Assembly: GCA_014706295.1 (NCBI GenBank)
Contig: JACSVZ010000002.1
Location: 102,418,431-102,482,430, forward strand
From: Lycocorax pyrrhopterus obiensis
Lineage: Eukaryota; Chordata; Aves; Passeriformes; Paradisaeidae
DNA: 64,000 bases
Direction of reading: 5' to 3'
Position 1 is the stretch's first letter, and each line of letters opens with the position of its first letter. The notes beneath the pieces are model-generated. The model ran no database searches, had not been told where the DNA came from, and worked only from the letters and a program-made list of their open reading frames with translations. This document shows, piece by piece, positions 50,471 through 64,000 of the stretch. The translations under genes were made by a program, and so were the position numbers.

Positions 50471-51000
50471 TGGGGGTTATAGGGCGGTCGGAGGCAGCTG
50501 CTGTGTACCCCAAATCATCTCTTGAGAGGGACAATTCCGGTGCGGACTGGGCCGCTGGCAGACCATCCTTTGTGCCCTGCGCTGCTGAGGCGCTGGTGGC
50601 ACGGACCCCACACCTGAGCCGGACAGCTCAAATATTACCAGAGACAAGGAGCCAGGGAGGGCCCTCCGCTAGCCCGTGTTCCACGAACAGCTTTAATCAC
50701 CCGCAGAGGGGGGCAGGCGAAGAGAGAGAGACCACGAGGTCCGTCCCCTTACACAGTCCCATCTGAGGGCCTGGGGGCGGTGCAGAGGCGGGGCCGGGGA
50801 AGGGAGGCAATGAGCAGGGGAAGGGGCAGGGCAGGGGACCAGGTAAGGGAGCAGCCACAGGCTGCGGGGAGAGGGAGTTTTCCTTATACAGAATCTGGGG
50901 GGTAAGGTTACATTCCAACCACAAGGACTTGTGGGAGAGGCTTTTCCTTTCCTGAGATCCAGAGTTTTTCCACCAGTTGGCCTCAGTGACCCCAACACTG
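50452..51000 (-). mobile_element. Solo LTR of an endogenous retrovirus-like element (minus orientation)
   Basis: A G+C-rich island with LTR-like order on the minus strand: a TGTATAAGGA TATA box (plus 50881-50890), GC-rich sequence with GGGGCGGGG-type boxes (about 50773-50800), then an ATTAAA polyadenylation signal (plus 50692-50697) and a GT-rich tail. The spacing of about 190 bases from TATA to ATTAAA fits U3-R-U5. Limits are approximate: the left end may be TGGGGGTTATAGGG at 50471. A six-base direct repeat CTGGAC at 50446-50451 and 50998-51003 is a candidate target duplication with 50452-50997 between. No retroviral genes remain. Confidence 0.65.
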
Positions 51001-51075
51001 GACAGCAATAAGCAATGACAGTCTCTTGCCCACCTGTAGATTTGGGTGTGTTCGGTGACTGTTGCAGGCAGAGCA

Positions 51076-54000
51076 CGTTCTGTGGGACTGGGGTACAAAG
51101 AGGAGATTTATTTCAATTTCTCATGTAGTCCTGTTGGATGAGATGAAACAGCAGATTTCTAAGGCCACTTTTTTTGTGAGTTTTATTGCTTTTAAGCCAG
51201 AATAACCCTGTTGCCCTATTTTTAAAAATGGCAGTGGTAGCTTTCAGTGATATTTTTAAGAATCTAACTTCAACAAAACTTTTTTTAAACTCATATGCTC
51301 AGATGTATCTCAGCTGACCTTCTAAAAAAGTTTAACAACTGTGAACAACTCAGGCATTTTCAGTTCATTTATAACTCGGATTATTTCACATTTCTTATTT
51401 GAACAAAATTAGTTAAATGATTAAATCAGAACTAAGATCACTCTGTCTGTGGCATAACTGAGACCGAAGAGATGCAGTCAACTGCTGTTTAAGGTGGATT
51501 TCCTGTTCATACGGGAGATTGTTTTACCAGGAACTTGTTGGTAGGATATCGTCGATGACTCAGGACTGTGCAGAGTCCCTCTGCCACTCATAGGGAGCTG
51601 CTTTCAAGCACAGTCTACGAAGTCCATAATTTAGCAGTGGATGGTGCTAACTACTCACAAGAAACTTGAATCCAGAGGTGGAACTGAAAACTGCTTTGAT
51701 AGACATGGCAGCAGGAGAAACTTGGCCAGGAAGGGCAATTTTGAGTTGTTGTTAATAGGGGTTACCTGCACTTTTCATAAAAAAACTTCTTACGGCAGTG
51801 AGCCGAGAAACTGAGATCCTAACACAAAAGCAGTTAATTAGGATTGTTTGGGGAAAAGATGACATAGCTGTTTGGAAAAGCACTATTAGGAAGGTGAAGG
51901 TGACCTTAGAAATCAACTGATGTGCTCGGTTTTACATCCCGATAAGTATTCCCGACAACAGAGGAGATTTTGCTTTAGACACGTACAATGTACACGCCGT
52001 GATATACCAGCAGAAAACTGCACAGGGTATTTCCACATTATTAGGAGTAAACTGGCCTTGTGGCAGGAAGCACTTGTAATTCAAGAGAATGTTCAGTGAA
52101 TGGATTCCCTCTTGAAAAGAGAGCGGATAAATGTTACTAAATACCGCGGTTTCTTTGTGGGATTGTATTGGAGAAACTGCAGTAGTGCCTAAAAGCATAA
52201 GGAAACAACTCAACTGCTTTCTAGTTGCTGCGATGTATGCTGGACTTAAATATGGTGAATACATTCATCTTCAGTTGATATAATACCCTCCAGTTTTTAG
52301 TTTTCTGATGCCAAATGATAATATTTTTGTTTTAATTCCTGCTAAAACTCTAGTGTTCTTAAAACAGTGCTATCTTAAGGTTGTGCTGGTAGCTTCATCT
52401 CCTCATATATTTCCATATATTTTTCCAGTTAAAGATGTCTTTTTTAATATTTACTTAATTTTCTGTGGTTTTGTTGTAATAAATATGTACTTGCAATCTG
52501 CTTTAAATGGTTTTAAAGAATTTTAAGTTCTCCTCTAGTCATTGTTAGTAGTTGAACAGAAGCATTTGTTAACTTGATTTGATCAGATCAATGCTCCTTA
52601 GTGCAATGAAATCAAATGTAATCTAACATCATCTTCTTTATATAGGGCAAGTAATGAGATTGTTTTCACCCAAACAGAATGTAATATTTTATTATCATTA
52701 TTTTAGCTTTTATTTTCCATTGGAATTCTTTGCACAAAAATTATGTGTGTTGCTCACATTTTAGAGGCCTCTTGGTAGAGAGTACAGTTTATTTGATTAC
52801 TAATATTAAACCCACTTTTCTTTCCCATCTGCACCATATAAATGTTATTCGTCTTCAGTATCACTATGTTTCTCAAATCATATTCACAACTGAAATACTC
52901 TGGTAATGGTGACACCAAACACTCTGTGTATTTCAGTGTCTTGAGATAATACTAGTGCCATCTGTAAGATAATATTTCCCATCTTCTCAGCTGAAAAGCT
53001 CTGGAACCGTGTTATGTGGTGTGTGGGAAACTGTGCTTGTGGATGTTTTTAATGCTTATCCCTTTATTCTGCATTAGTACTGCATCATAGAAGCAATAGC
53101 TTCAGGAAGAATACTCCTGCTCAGCTGACGATTCAGGAGGTGTTGCTGTCCCTCAGAGAAAAGATTAAATTATGTCTTTTTCTTTAGGCTTTACTTGGAT
53201 TTGTGTGTTCTGTGGTGCAGGAGAGGATATGGGTCTTTTTCTCCTGTGGCAGACAACCCATTAAATGTACCTAATACAATTGAAATAGCTGTTCCAAAGA
53301 AGAACCAGTTCTTGTCCAGTTAATTGCAGCTTTTTGATGCGTCATTTATTTGAGTGTCTTAACCGCAGCGTCTTGTTTCCTACAGAGCTCAGAGGCTGTC
53401 TGTTTTTATTAACTGTGGGTGTGGCACATTGCAACAGAGGGAAGTCAGCATTGCTTGTTTTCCTTGATGTTAAAAATGCTACATTAATAATCTCTTATTT
53501 TAACAGTATTATTTGGTTATCAACTGATTTTATAGGGGATTAAACTACGCTCTTGCTGAGAATAAATGGATTTTAAGCTTCAGCAATTAATATAAATTTA
53601 ATGTAATTTGACAGATCCAAACACGGGTTTCAAACAGACCCAAATCAAGTACCTTTGTGATCATTTTGGTGGTTCCTTTGTGGCATTGAAACTATTGTTC
53701 TTTCATAATCACATCTTGTTAAGGACTATAAATAAGTTAACTCTGCTCATTTTACATCAAAATAAACTTTGAATATTTAATACTCCTGTGTCTTTCATAC
53801 AGTTACAAAAGACTTTTGCAAAAATATTGGGTGAAAATTCCTGCATGTTAAGCGACTGCATGGAAATTATGACCTATTTTCAGATCCTTTTTAGGCAAAT
53901 GATAAGATGGAAAAAATGCATTTGGAACTAGTGTAGGAAAATGACTTATTACAGTAACTGTGTAATGATAAGGCTTGAGAAAAAAACTGATATATATGGA

Positions 54001-57000
54001 AACTGCAGAGATTTGTTGAAATGCAGTGGATTCCGACTTGTCTTCCATTTGAAGTGCTTATGTCTCACATTTGTTCCTGTAGACCTTTTTACAGGAATGC
54101 TTCAAGAAGGATAATGACTTGGGGTTTATATCTACTGCATGCAGAATCACACCAAGAAAAAAAGTGGGTTTTTTTCCTACAAATGTATGTTATCAAATAT
54201 GTGACAATATGTTCTTACATAAAGCATTCGACTGTTGGAAACCATTTTTGTGTTGTTGATGTGGTTTGTAGCTGTTGACTTTTTAGACTTGGTAACGTGG
54301 AGTTGTGCTGTAAGCTTTGCCCTGGGTTAAAGCCCACCAGAGCAACATCCCTTTCATTGTGGGCTACTGTGGTCGGAGGGTGATGCATTGGGACCATTGC
54401 ATTTGGTAGCCAGAAGCTCATTAGTTCTCTCCTTTCTCTCGCTTTGAGTATGAAAATTTAGGTTTTTTGCACTCCTGAGGCATAGTCCTGAAAGGCCTTC
54501 TCCTCAGAGCTAGCAAGAGAAATTCAGTTTGTCTTGTGAATTAGTGGATGAAATGTCAGGATGGGAGCTAATCTCAGATACACTGCTCATTTGGGAAAGC
54601 AGCCCTGGGCTCAGACTGCATACAGATATACAGATAAGTAATGATTTTTAAATAAGGACAATAGTATGCCACTCGTAATGCAAAGGCAATAAGTAACTTC
54701 GTGCCTTTTATCTGATTTCAGTGACCCTTTAAATTCACTCCTTTTTAGATGACCTGAAATTTTGTCATGAACAAAGTGAAGTATGCAAATTCCATAACTT
54801 CAATTTTTGCTGCGAATTTGCATATGTGTATATAAATAAAAGCTACAAAACTGGCATACAGATAGACAAATGCTGTCTCAATATCTGCAGACCTCTGTTT
54901 GGATATTTTGGGATTGTGTTGTATCATAAAACTAAATTGAGTTTTCATCCAACTCCATATGTTTCTGTGGTTGTGCTCAGAGCTAACTGAGCTCTTAATT
55001 TTCATCTCTCTTCTATACATGAGAGGGGGCAAGAACAGAGGCCAAATTCTGCCTTCTTTGATATTTTACAGATTATCTGTAAATTTTCTCTACTTTTAGT
55101 TAAAGTTCATGTCATTTGCAGTGCCACATCCTAACACTGATTGATATTGATGACTTCTTGCAGAAAACCAGTTTTGCCCTTTAGTATCCCAACCCTGTGA
55201 AATTATAAGTGAGTAAAAATCCCCAAATCCAATGAATTAGGTTATAGGTATGCATTTATATAGTCAGACAAAAGACCAAGTTGTGTTTTACTTAACAATC
55301 TATTTAATAACCAATATGGGTGATTAATTTTTTTAATGTCAGACTATCCCTGAACCTTACTTTCTTGGATTATTTAGGCTAGTATTTAGAATATATTTTG
55401 TCCTTCTAAAAATCTTGCTGACCAAAACAAAATACATTGTACAGATATTTTCACATATCTAAATGACAATTTTCGTGGTGGTCATGGGCTCTCCTTGGAG
55501 GCCAGCAAGACAATCATCTGATTAATATTTTCTTTCCTCAGGTGTCCAACAAGTAAGAGATACAAGGAAAGTTGTGTAGTTCTTTGATTAGTATAAAACT
55601 AGATTATCAGTGATGTCCTTGCATGCTAAGACTTTGAGGTGTAAAACCAAATTTACTTCCCCATATCACTTCAGTAAGAGCCAATCTCCTGTTACACAAA
55701 CCCCCACAGAATTTCTGTCCGATTGGGGTTCCCGAAAAGTTTCTCTAACGCTCTTCTTCTGTGTTTCATGCTATTACAGCTGTGTTGCTTAATGAATACC
55801 AGGTGACATCTCCTTCGAGGACACATTTTTTTGATAAATTCTCCATAAAGCAATAGCCTGCAGTACTCTTGTAAAGACTCATAGAAGGCTGGCAAAGTTT
55901 GGCTTCCTCCCACATGTAGCAGAATTTGGCTCAATACAGGTTTATGCTACATAAACTACTCCCCAAAGGTTTTTATGAGCTGCTGTACCAGAAAGCTCCA
56001 CTCCCTTTTGGGTAATAACCACTTAGGACTTCGTGCATTAAGGGACACATGCATCGAAATGTATTGACCTGAGAAGTTTGTGTTGTCTGAAGAACAATCC
56101 ACTTCAATATTTATTTGAAGCAAGAATAAACCCTGTTGATCAGTAAAATACAGAGATGAGACTGTGCAAGTAAAGTACCCCTCACCATCACCACTTGGGC
56201 CAAAAGTTTAATTTTCTGCATCTGCCTCTGAATAGGTATTAAAAACAAAAATTTTCATAAAATGTATTGCAGATTGAACTCCCGGAGTACTCTGAATTTC
56301 TCATAGGTAGTTTTGAACTTGGGGACAGCTATTTTGATCTGTTACCGCCATGTTAGAGCTATTGGAAGGACTCATATGAACAGCTGGTAAATTTTACTCG
56401 AAGTTTTGTTAATGAAGTCCTGAAATCTTAGTGAATCCCCCAGGAACTTGGACTTAAATGTGTATATGTGACCAGACTGGATATAGCGTGGGCTCAGGGA
56501 AACCTATTATTGTCCTCTGAGAAGCTAAACAAGATGAAGTCATGTGCAGGTCTGATCTCATTAGTTAACATTGTTCCTGATCTCAATGTTGTTGCCCTCT
56601 GAGGAGGCCTAAAAAAACAAAAGTGAAGTGTCATGTCAATTCACAAGTCATACGTACAGTAGCATTTTACTTTCCTGGTAATATTCTTAGTTATTGTTAC
56701 AAATGGAAAATGGTGTGTATTAAAAGCAAATGGTTTAACAATTTGTAACATCAACATCTGATGGCTGCAGTTGGAGAGAGAGCTATTACACTACTTTGCA
56801 GCAGTGTAATAAGACTTGTTTTGTTTTGTTTTTAAGACAGCAAATATTCGTTTTGAAGAGTGAAATAGCTATAATAGCTTTCCAGGGTTAGTTTTTTCTT
56901 GAAGTGTGATATTTCATATTGTCTTTTGTACTCTGGGTATATTGAGTAGTTTGTGACTGACCACAGTAATTTCACTGAAGGATTCAATCATGCAGATCTA

Positions 57001-59689
57001 CAAGTTTTTTTTCAGAAATGAGTGATGAGTGTACTGAATGTATAGGTGAGCTAAGGGAAGTAAAGCAAGAAAACTGCAATTTTCCTTGCCCCAGTGAAAT
57101 TTTTGTTTTGACATCTCTACCTACAAATGTATCTTAAAAGAAAAAAAATTGAAAGGAAGTATGTCTGAAGCATAACCTACAGTAACAGTATTTCCTGATT
57201 CCTCTTTTCTGCTTATTTTTATTGCTCACCATGTTCTACTTATTTTCTCTGTTTGAATAACTTCAAAATATTAAAGAAGCTAATGCTTATGTTTTAAGTT
57301 AATGGCCCTCTTTGAGGAGCAAGGTACAACTTTTGTGTTAGGGCTTTTTTTCCTTTCATTTGCTTGTTTTGCAGATCTGTAATATGATATTCCCTATATT
57401 TTGTGACTATTTTAATAGAAAGTTCATTGACAAGTAGAAAAAGATAAATTATTAGCCTTAAAGCTGTTTTGCTTTAGCAATAATTTCTTTTGTAGGGGAG
57501 GAAGGAATGATATGACAATTTATAAGGTGTATGGTGTCCACTTTGTTTCTCTTGCTAATTCTAAATAAGAGATGTATTTGCATCCAGTTTCCATATACGA
57601 GTTTTACATGCATCATAATAGTAATAATTAGCACTTTATTCTGGTGCCCTTAAAAATATTAATAGTTTATGGATACACTGCTGCACTGCATAAAAACTCT
57701 TCAGGGTCTTGGATGGGTGTTTAGTTTGAAGGTACCAAAGAGATTCTGAGAAACAATGTAACATGGATAAATGAAGTTTGAGGTCAAGCATGCCCTCCTC
57801 ACTTAACGTGAAAAAACATCTTATGGGATGCTAAGGTTCACTTCTAATTTCTTTTTATTATTGGAGTTCATGTCAGTAAGTACTTTTAACTGTCTGAACC
57901 GTAACACAAATCCTGCTAGATACTACATCTATAGTCTTTTGCAAGGCTAGATTTTTTTTTTGCCCATGGAAATAATGAATTATCTTCATTGAACATACTG
58001 GCAGCTCCTAAAATGATTAATCAGTCATGCCATGGACTTGCAAGAAAGAGTAGCATAAGTGAAAGAAGCTGTTAGATCAAAATCTTTGACAAGAAACGAT
58101 AGAAGAAACTGTGCTGGTTGTGAAGAGAGACCTTCCTGGAAACCCCAGAGACAGAATTCAGTGTGCATAGAGATCCCTATAGTGTTGTGCAGAAGGATAA
58201 AACTCACTCACAGAAATTCAGAGGTGGAGAATGGGGAGCATATACTGTTATCAGTGGGATAGCCTTAAATGCTTTGCTCTATAGTTGGCAAGATGTCATT
58301 ACTAGAAAAATAGTTTTATTTTGAAATAAAGTTGTAAAAATCCCTTTGAATTGAGTGTTCACAAGCTCATTTATTTTGATTTAAATGGAAACATAAATGA
58401 AAGTGTATTAGCATTATGTTTCAGGTCTTCAATTTCAAAACAGGATATTTAGAAGAACTGGGAAAAGCACATAGGGAAGTTGCTGAACAAATAAACTGAG
58501 GATTTTTTGAGAGGGAGGGGAACACCATTACCTTTATCATGGAAGAAGCTATCTGAAACTAGTGGCCAAGAAAAAAGCCAATAAGAGGTGTTTCCTCATT
58601 TAGCTGGATGAAATGGTCATTCTCCAGAAATTATTTAGAATTAGTCTGTCTGTTCCATTCCTTCTAGGCTAATCAAAAAAGAAATCCATTAAAGGATAAA
58701 ATGGAAAATCCTAAAAGCAGGATTTAGTTACATATAATAGGAGATGTTTTAACAAACAGCTTTTCAGCCAAAGGAACAGAAAAAAACAAGGAATGAGATA
58801 TGCCAAGGGAAGATTAAATAGCAATTTCATTATAGGCATTTAGGTGTAGACTGAAAGGTGCATTAACATTATTTCTTCTGTCGGTAAGGGTGATACAGCT
58901 GACTATGAGAGCAAAGGTGAGGTGTAACAGGCACATAGTGGCTGCAGGATGTATGTCAATGTCTACTAGTTGGACTGATATCGGAGGCATGGAATAGTTG
59001 CTGATAATTTTCCCCTTCACATAAATATTATGTGCAGTGGCAAGACCTTTATTTTGACTTAACATTTGTAAATACCTAGATAAAAATATTGCTAGAGAAT
59101 AATAGAAATGTGGAGGTCAGTAAAAATTTGCATGGCATTTTATATGGACCTGGCAGAAGCAGATGTTGTTAAACATGCTCTACCTTAAAAAAAAAAATCA
59201 GTGAAGAGTGTTTAATGCACAAAAATATGGCAGATATCAATATGAGATTAAATAAAGCACTTACGGTGCCACATGAGAGCTTACGAAATATGAGCAGCAA
59301 AGAACTGAGATGGACAAAATATTGGGCAAGGGAGAGACCATTGTGGTGAAAGAAGCAGTACTGGACAGGGGGAATTTGCATTCATCAGAGTTGGTCTTCA
59401 GATTTGTTGTGGTTTAGTATTTCATTGTCAACCCTGGCATAAAGCGTAGGAGTATGCTAAGGAATGAGTCAATGTTTTGGAGATATCTAGAGTTCAGAGG
59501 AGGACTAGATCTGCAGAAATGGGAAGAAGTTTAGCTTTACAATGTGCAAGAGATCAGTGTGCTAGCATGCTAGTGCTTGAGGACTTAATCAGATTATTTC
59601 TGTTAATTTGGGAGCTCCCTATTTGAGAGAGAAATCTGGGTAACTAGCTGAGTACAAAATTACTGCGAAGGCTCATGTAGTGGTTCGAA
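51076..59689. other. Long AT-rich non-coding stretch
   Basis: No transposon or exon recognised over 8.6 kb. A segment at 54290-54420 has more balanced composition (CCCTGGGTTAAAGCCCACC). The 58800-59420 stretch also reads more purine-rich, with long minus-strand frames, and could be an old element, but I cannot name it. Confidence 0.4.
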
Positions 59690-60213
59690 TGGAGGCGAAG
59701 GCCACTTGTAACACAGAATATGCAAGGACAGAGATTTCCTCAGACGCAGACCAAGCACGGTGCGTGCCTGGGAAGCCAGCCTGTGGGCAGAGGTGGAGCG
59801 TGCTGCTCTGCCTGCATGGAAGGCTGGCCGGTGCCATGGCTCTGTGCCCCGTATGCATCCAGGTCGTCTGTCCCAGAGCCGCCTGCTCTCAGATCAGCAG
59901 CCCAGAAGGCATTGGGGGCTGAGGCTGCCATGAGCCAGACTGACAAGTAGCTGCTGCTGAAGGGAGGAGGATACTTCAGGAGGAAGGCAGGATTTATGCC
60001 TGAGTGGACAGGCATGAGGGAGATGTGCCAGGCTCCAGTGACACCTGTAAAGATGAACCTTCTGCCACCTCTTGTCTGACCCCAAGGCTTTACTTTGTGT
60101 GCTTGGTTCTCCCTTCTTGCCAGGGAAATCTCTGCATACCTACCAACAGTCCTTCTCCCAGAGAGCACCAGACCCTGCAGCTTTCCTCTAGGCTTGGTTG
60201 TCATCGTCATCGA
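59690..60213. other. Unidentified GC-richer block beside a CR1
   Basis: About 520 bases with clearly higher G+C and several CG pairs, ending where CR1 text starts. Open frames occur on both strands (for example 59740-60210 minus, 59680-59922 plus). An acceptor-like TTCTCCCTTCTTGCCAG|GG ends at about 60122. Possibilities are an unrecognised LTR, a distal regulatory element or an exon; I cannot decide. Confidence 0.35.
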
Positions 60214-60642
60214 GGATGATCAGACGGCTGGAGGAGGACAGGCTGAGAGCGTTGAGGTTGTTCCGCCTGGAGAACAGAATGCTCTGGTGAGACCTTAGAG
60301 CAGTGTTCCAGTACTGGAAATACTGGGGACCTAAAAAAACTTCATAAGGACTTTTTGCAAGGGTGTGTACTGACAGGACAAGGGAATGGCTTCAAACAGA
60401 AAGGGGGTGGGTTTAGATTAGATATTAGGAAGAAATTCTTTCCTGTGAGAATGGTGAGGTACTGGGGCAAGTTCCCTGGAGAAGCCGTGGGTTCGCCATC
60501 CCTGAAAGTGTTCAAGGTCAGATTGGATGGGGCTTTGAGCAACCTGGTCTAGTGGAAGGTGCCCCTGTCCATAGCAGGAGGGTTGGAACTGCATGATCGC
60601 TTTGAAGGTCACTTCTGACCCAAACCATTCTATGATTCTATG
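60214..60642 (+). mobile_element. CR1 LINE, 3' portion
   Basis: 'gatgatcagacggctggagg' joins 'aggacaggctgagagcgttgaggttgttccgcctgga', with a small deletion between. The 3' region follows ('aggacaagggaatggcttcaaac', 'agattagatattaggaagaaattctttcctgtgag', 'gagcaacctggtctagtggaaggtgcccctgtcc'), and the tail is CATTCTATGATTCTATGAG. The coding frame is interrupted. Confidence 0.95.
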
Positions 60643-63600
60643 AGCTTCACTCCTCTGAAGACCTACGATCCCTTCCAACCCTCTCTGTTTGTGCTGATGA
60701 AATTTCCAGGACCCCTGACACTTCCTTGTGTCTGTGAAGTTTTACTTACATGGTGGGAATGCTTTGTTTGACATGGAAGGGGCAAAAAAATACATTTTAC
60801 TGCAAAATCTTAGTGGTTAAATTTTATCTGAATAACTGTGCAAATCTGATCACTCATTGGCAAAATAAGGTTCACATTTGGCAAAGGACACATAAAAGAA
60901 TGAGAATCTATTGTACGGCTGTTCTTCTTAAGCCTGGAAGGTCACAGAATGGCTCTCTATATGTGCAGGAAACTGAACTGAACACCAGGGAGGGAACAAT
61001 TGTTTGAGTCAGGGGATGGTGGTGGTATATACACAAGATGACCCACACATGGATAGTTATGGGCTGGAAAACAGAAAAAAAATTATTACTTCCAATTACA
61101 GGAGGTTTTAGAGCAACAGTCCAAGATTGGTTTTCAGATTAAATTTGCTAAGTTTATCTAAGAGCTTATATGATGTGGTTATGTGTGATAACAAGGGAGA
61201 AATATTTGTGAACCTAGAGGCCTCTTCCAACCTAATCGAGGAAGACTCTTACAATACAGTAGACATTAATGGTTTTGCAGAGTTAGTTCTCAGTCTCAAG
61301 AGCTTTCTCAAGAGTGAAATTTATGTCCTTTTTTGTATAACAGAACTTTTTCTGAACCGTCATGTGGTTTCCTAGATTTTTCTTTACTTTCTGAATTACC
61401 ATTTTGTGGTTTTTGAGAATACACTCACGTATCATTGCTTAAAATAAGAAAATTGATCTTCTAGCTGTCTGTGATGGAGTATTTTATGAAATATTAACAT
61501 GCTTGAATTGTTGTAATGGGGAGAAATGAAGAAAGGTAATGCTTCAGAGGAGATAGAATGGACTAAGGGAGGGAAGAACAACAGAAAGATCAGTGTGAGA
61601 GAAATCTCTGTTTATGTAAACCAAGCTTCTGAATATTATGAGTGATCCTTAGATACCATACTTTGGTGAGAAAAGTACACAGGCTTCATATATATCCTAC
61701 CTTCAATTTTAGGATTAAACGTGCTAAATTTTTGTCTGCTTTGATCTCAGTGGGAGTCTTCCTTCTTCTGTGGAATCTGGTTTTGGGACTGTGATGTGAG
61801 AAACCATCTCATTTTAAAGCATACTCAGGAGATCAATTTAAGCCAATTTAGCTCGGTGTCCATAGGTATGATGTTTCAAATCCCTATGTAAAGTTTGTCT
61901 CTGTAACATCTGTTTTTAAAGCCTGAATTCTATTAAATTTCTAAACTCACCAAGTTAGAAATGTTTTATGCAACATTTTACCCCTGACTTACAGACTGTG
62001 AACTGCAGGATCTGCAGTGAAATACCAACAGTTTAACTAGGTTGTGCCAGTAGCTATTATTATAAGCTTAGTCTGGGTTTCTAACTAACTAAACTATGAT
62101 ATTAGTACATTAAATGTTTAATTTATATGTAAATGTAGAAATATAGTAGAATTTTAGGAGTGTATTAGCTTTAATTAGCTAACAAAAGGGTATTTTTCTT
62201 TTTACTATTTGTGTAAATTAATTTACTGTTGGATTCACTTAATCCAAACTGCTTTTTGTTGATTATTTTCCATTTCTAAAGGCCAAATGTTGCAGTCTTT
62301 AGGGAAAACACTCATTCACTTCATTTGGAGTTTTGCTTGGATGAATGCCATGAGATTTGCCCCTAAAAGCCATTGAATCTATACCTACACCAAGCTTTAA
62401 CAAATATTTCTCTGCTGCATTAATGAACTGCCTCTCTAAACTCTTGAGTGTATTCCTTTTGCCATCTACTGTGCTTGGCTATCAAAATATTTTTCCATTA
62501 TGAACATTCATTCTTTGCTGTGTTTCATTTGCTTTATTGCAATTCAGTTTTAATTAAATATTGTAGTGCAATATAGGAATAAATTTCACTTGGTCCCAGC
62601 GTTCTAAGTCTTGGACTTGGCCATGCTAACATATAAGAGCAACAGGTGAAGTTTATAGTGATGCTTTCTGCAATATACCTTCAAGCTTCTTGACTTGGGA
62701 AAACATCTGTGAGAAAAGCACCATGAGAAGATTTGCTTGACGGATTTTCTGTTGTGAATCGTTCTTTAACGTTCTTTCAGATTTGTTAATATCCAGGACA
62801 CTAAGTATACAGAGAAGGAAGAGTTGATCCCTATCTATGAGCTTTTTAACAGTTGTATCATATTAGAACAGTTCATGTTTATACTCTGTGGCCCATTGTA
62901 ATCTCTGTGACAGTTTCCCAGATGCCAGGTGAAGTTTTCTTTGTGAAAATATAACCAAAAAAAGATTACTTTAAAAAGAAGCTTTTAAAACCTCTCCAGG
63001 TTGTATTCCTTCTTTATAGAACCTCTCCTGCTTAGGAGCTGCAATGTGGCATTATATCATTGCACCTCTAGTTACAGATAGACTTTCTCAGCCATGCAGA
63101 GAGATGCCTCTTGAAAAACAATGCTTTTCTTCTTGGGGAGATATAGCAAGAGTGTATCCAAGTTCAGCCATGCACCTACAGCTGGTCATACAGTCCCATA
63201 CTCCTCCAAGGGAGTAATTCAGAGGCAGCTTATCTCAGAAATGCATTGCTGACTGTTTTTTTGCTAAGAGGTGATTTTCACTTTTCTTAATAAGAAGGGC
63301 ATTGTGTGCCAGGGCTTAAGAAGGACACATGGTTTAAGATTGCTGGCATTTTGGTAGCTCTCTTTTCAGATAAGATCAGTCACCTGAAAATTTCAGTTGC
63401 TGCTTCTGTGAAACTAAACACCCGATGTGAATCTGTTGCTGTGAGCTTTCTTGCTCCTTACTTCTGAACAGTTTCATTTTTATCATTGTCATCATCACTG
63501 CTTGCCTTACTTGAATCAAGATGTTGCTTGCCACCGCAAGGGTAAAGAATGGAAAAGTCAGTCTTCTAGAAGAAGGAGCTGATATCTTTCGGAATGGAGA

Positions 63601-64000
63601 TTGTTCTGAAAAGCCATCATTTCCTTCATTTGAAAATCCCAATATGCTTTCTCTTGCCTCTCCATCCTCTGTGCCTCATATGTTCCTCTATGCATTTAAA
63701 CTGTGTGTTTTGCTTAAAGCCTGCACACATCTTGCCTCTATTACATTGATCCTGACGGGAAAAATTGCTTTGCTGTCCTTCAAGTCCCTGGTCTTTGCAC
63801 TTGTCACTTGCATTCCTTGATGAATAGATGCGTGTGGCTCAGTTGTGTGGGATGTAATCTGCTTCTATATGGACTGTAATACAGTCCACTAACTGAAGCT
63901 GGCTTCTAAAAGAGAAGTAGATGAGATAATTGAATGCAATGAAACAAACAAAAAATATAGACAAGATGAAATCCTCTTTTACTTCTATTTCTTTTTCCAA
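60643..64000. other. Unannotated AT-rich sequence
   Basis: No recognised exon or repeat. Open frames at 61127-61375 and 63521-63820 (plus) are the longest; neither has recognisable domains or a convincing pair of splice sites. Confidence 0.4.

Noticed and set aside
59675..59700. GGTTCGAAT, similar to a tRNA T-loop
   Set aside because: No acceptor stem, D-arm or anticodon arm can be placed around it.

Overview
This is a vertebrate nuclear window, almost certainly from a bird. The clearest evidence is repeated copies of CR1, the LINE family that dominates avian genomes, with the typical short tail of ATTCTATG-like octamers and truncated 5' ends. Two solo retroviral LTR-like blocks resemble types I associate with songbird genomes, so a passerine is my best guess, though this rests on memory of the repeats and not on a search. 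Most of the window is AT-rich, non-coding and densely stopped in all frames. No complete protein-coding gene can be supported.

Layout: (1) Bases 1-220 may hold the last one or two coding exons of a plus-strand gene entering from the left (open frame, GT donor, AG acceptor, stop); this is tentative. (2) About 0.2-35 kb reads as intergenic sequence. It carries CR1 fragments on both strands (2.1, 5.4, 7.2, 11.8, 13.6, 25.2 and 31.6 kb), a much older CR1-like piece at 16.6 kb, an LTR at 19 kb, a TATAGA hexamer microsatellite at 4.5 kb, a (TA)n tract at 6.3 kb, a diverged 80-bp direct repeat (20.3 and 20.9 kb), an 18-bp perfect palindrome at 26.5 kb and a full match to the CTCF core motif at 33.0 kb. 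(3) About 35.3-37.6 kb is a strong CpG island with GC boxes, an inverted CCAAT box, a G-quadruplex motif, a CTG run, a 15-bp minisatellite and a good splice donor at 36232/36233. This is the promoter and probable first exon of an unidentified gene, more likely on the plus strand. (4) About 37.6-64 kb reads as a long first intron or further non-coding sequence, with CR1 fragments at 41.9, 47.8 and 60.2 kb, an LTR at 50.5-51.1 kb, a short hairpin at 49.3 kb, a candidate 105-bp exon at 44.9 kb and an unexplained GC-rich block at 59.7-60.2 kb.

The only gene-level story the sequence supports is a CpG-island promoter in the middle of the window, with a gene-poor, repeat-seeded flank on one side and a probable long intron on the other. 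I do not recognise the gene. I found no sign of a novel multi-gene system. The most interesting items are small-scale: CR1 copies with internal deletions that keep the 3' tail, the diverged repeat pair, the hairpin, the palindrome and the CTCF motif.
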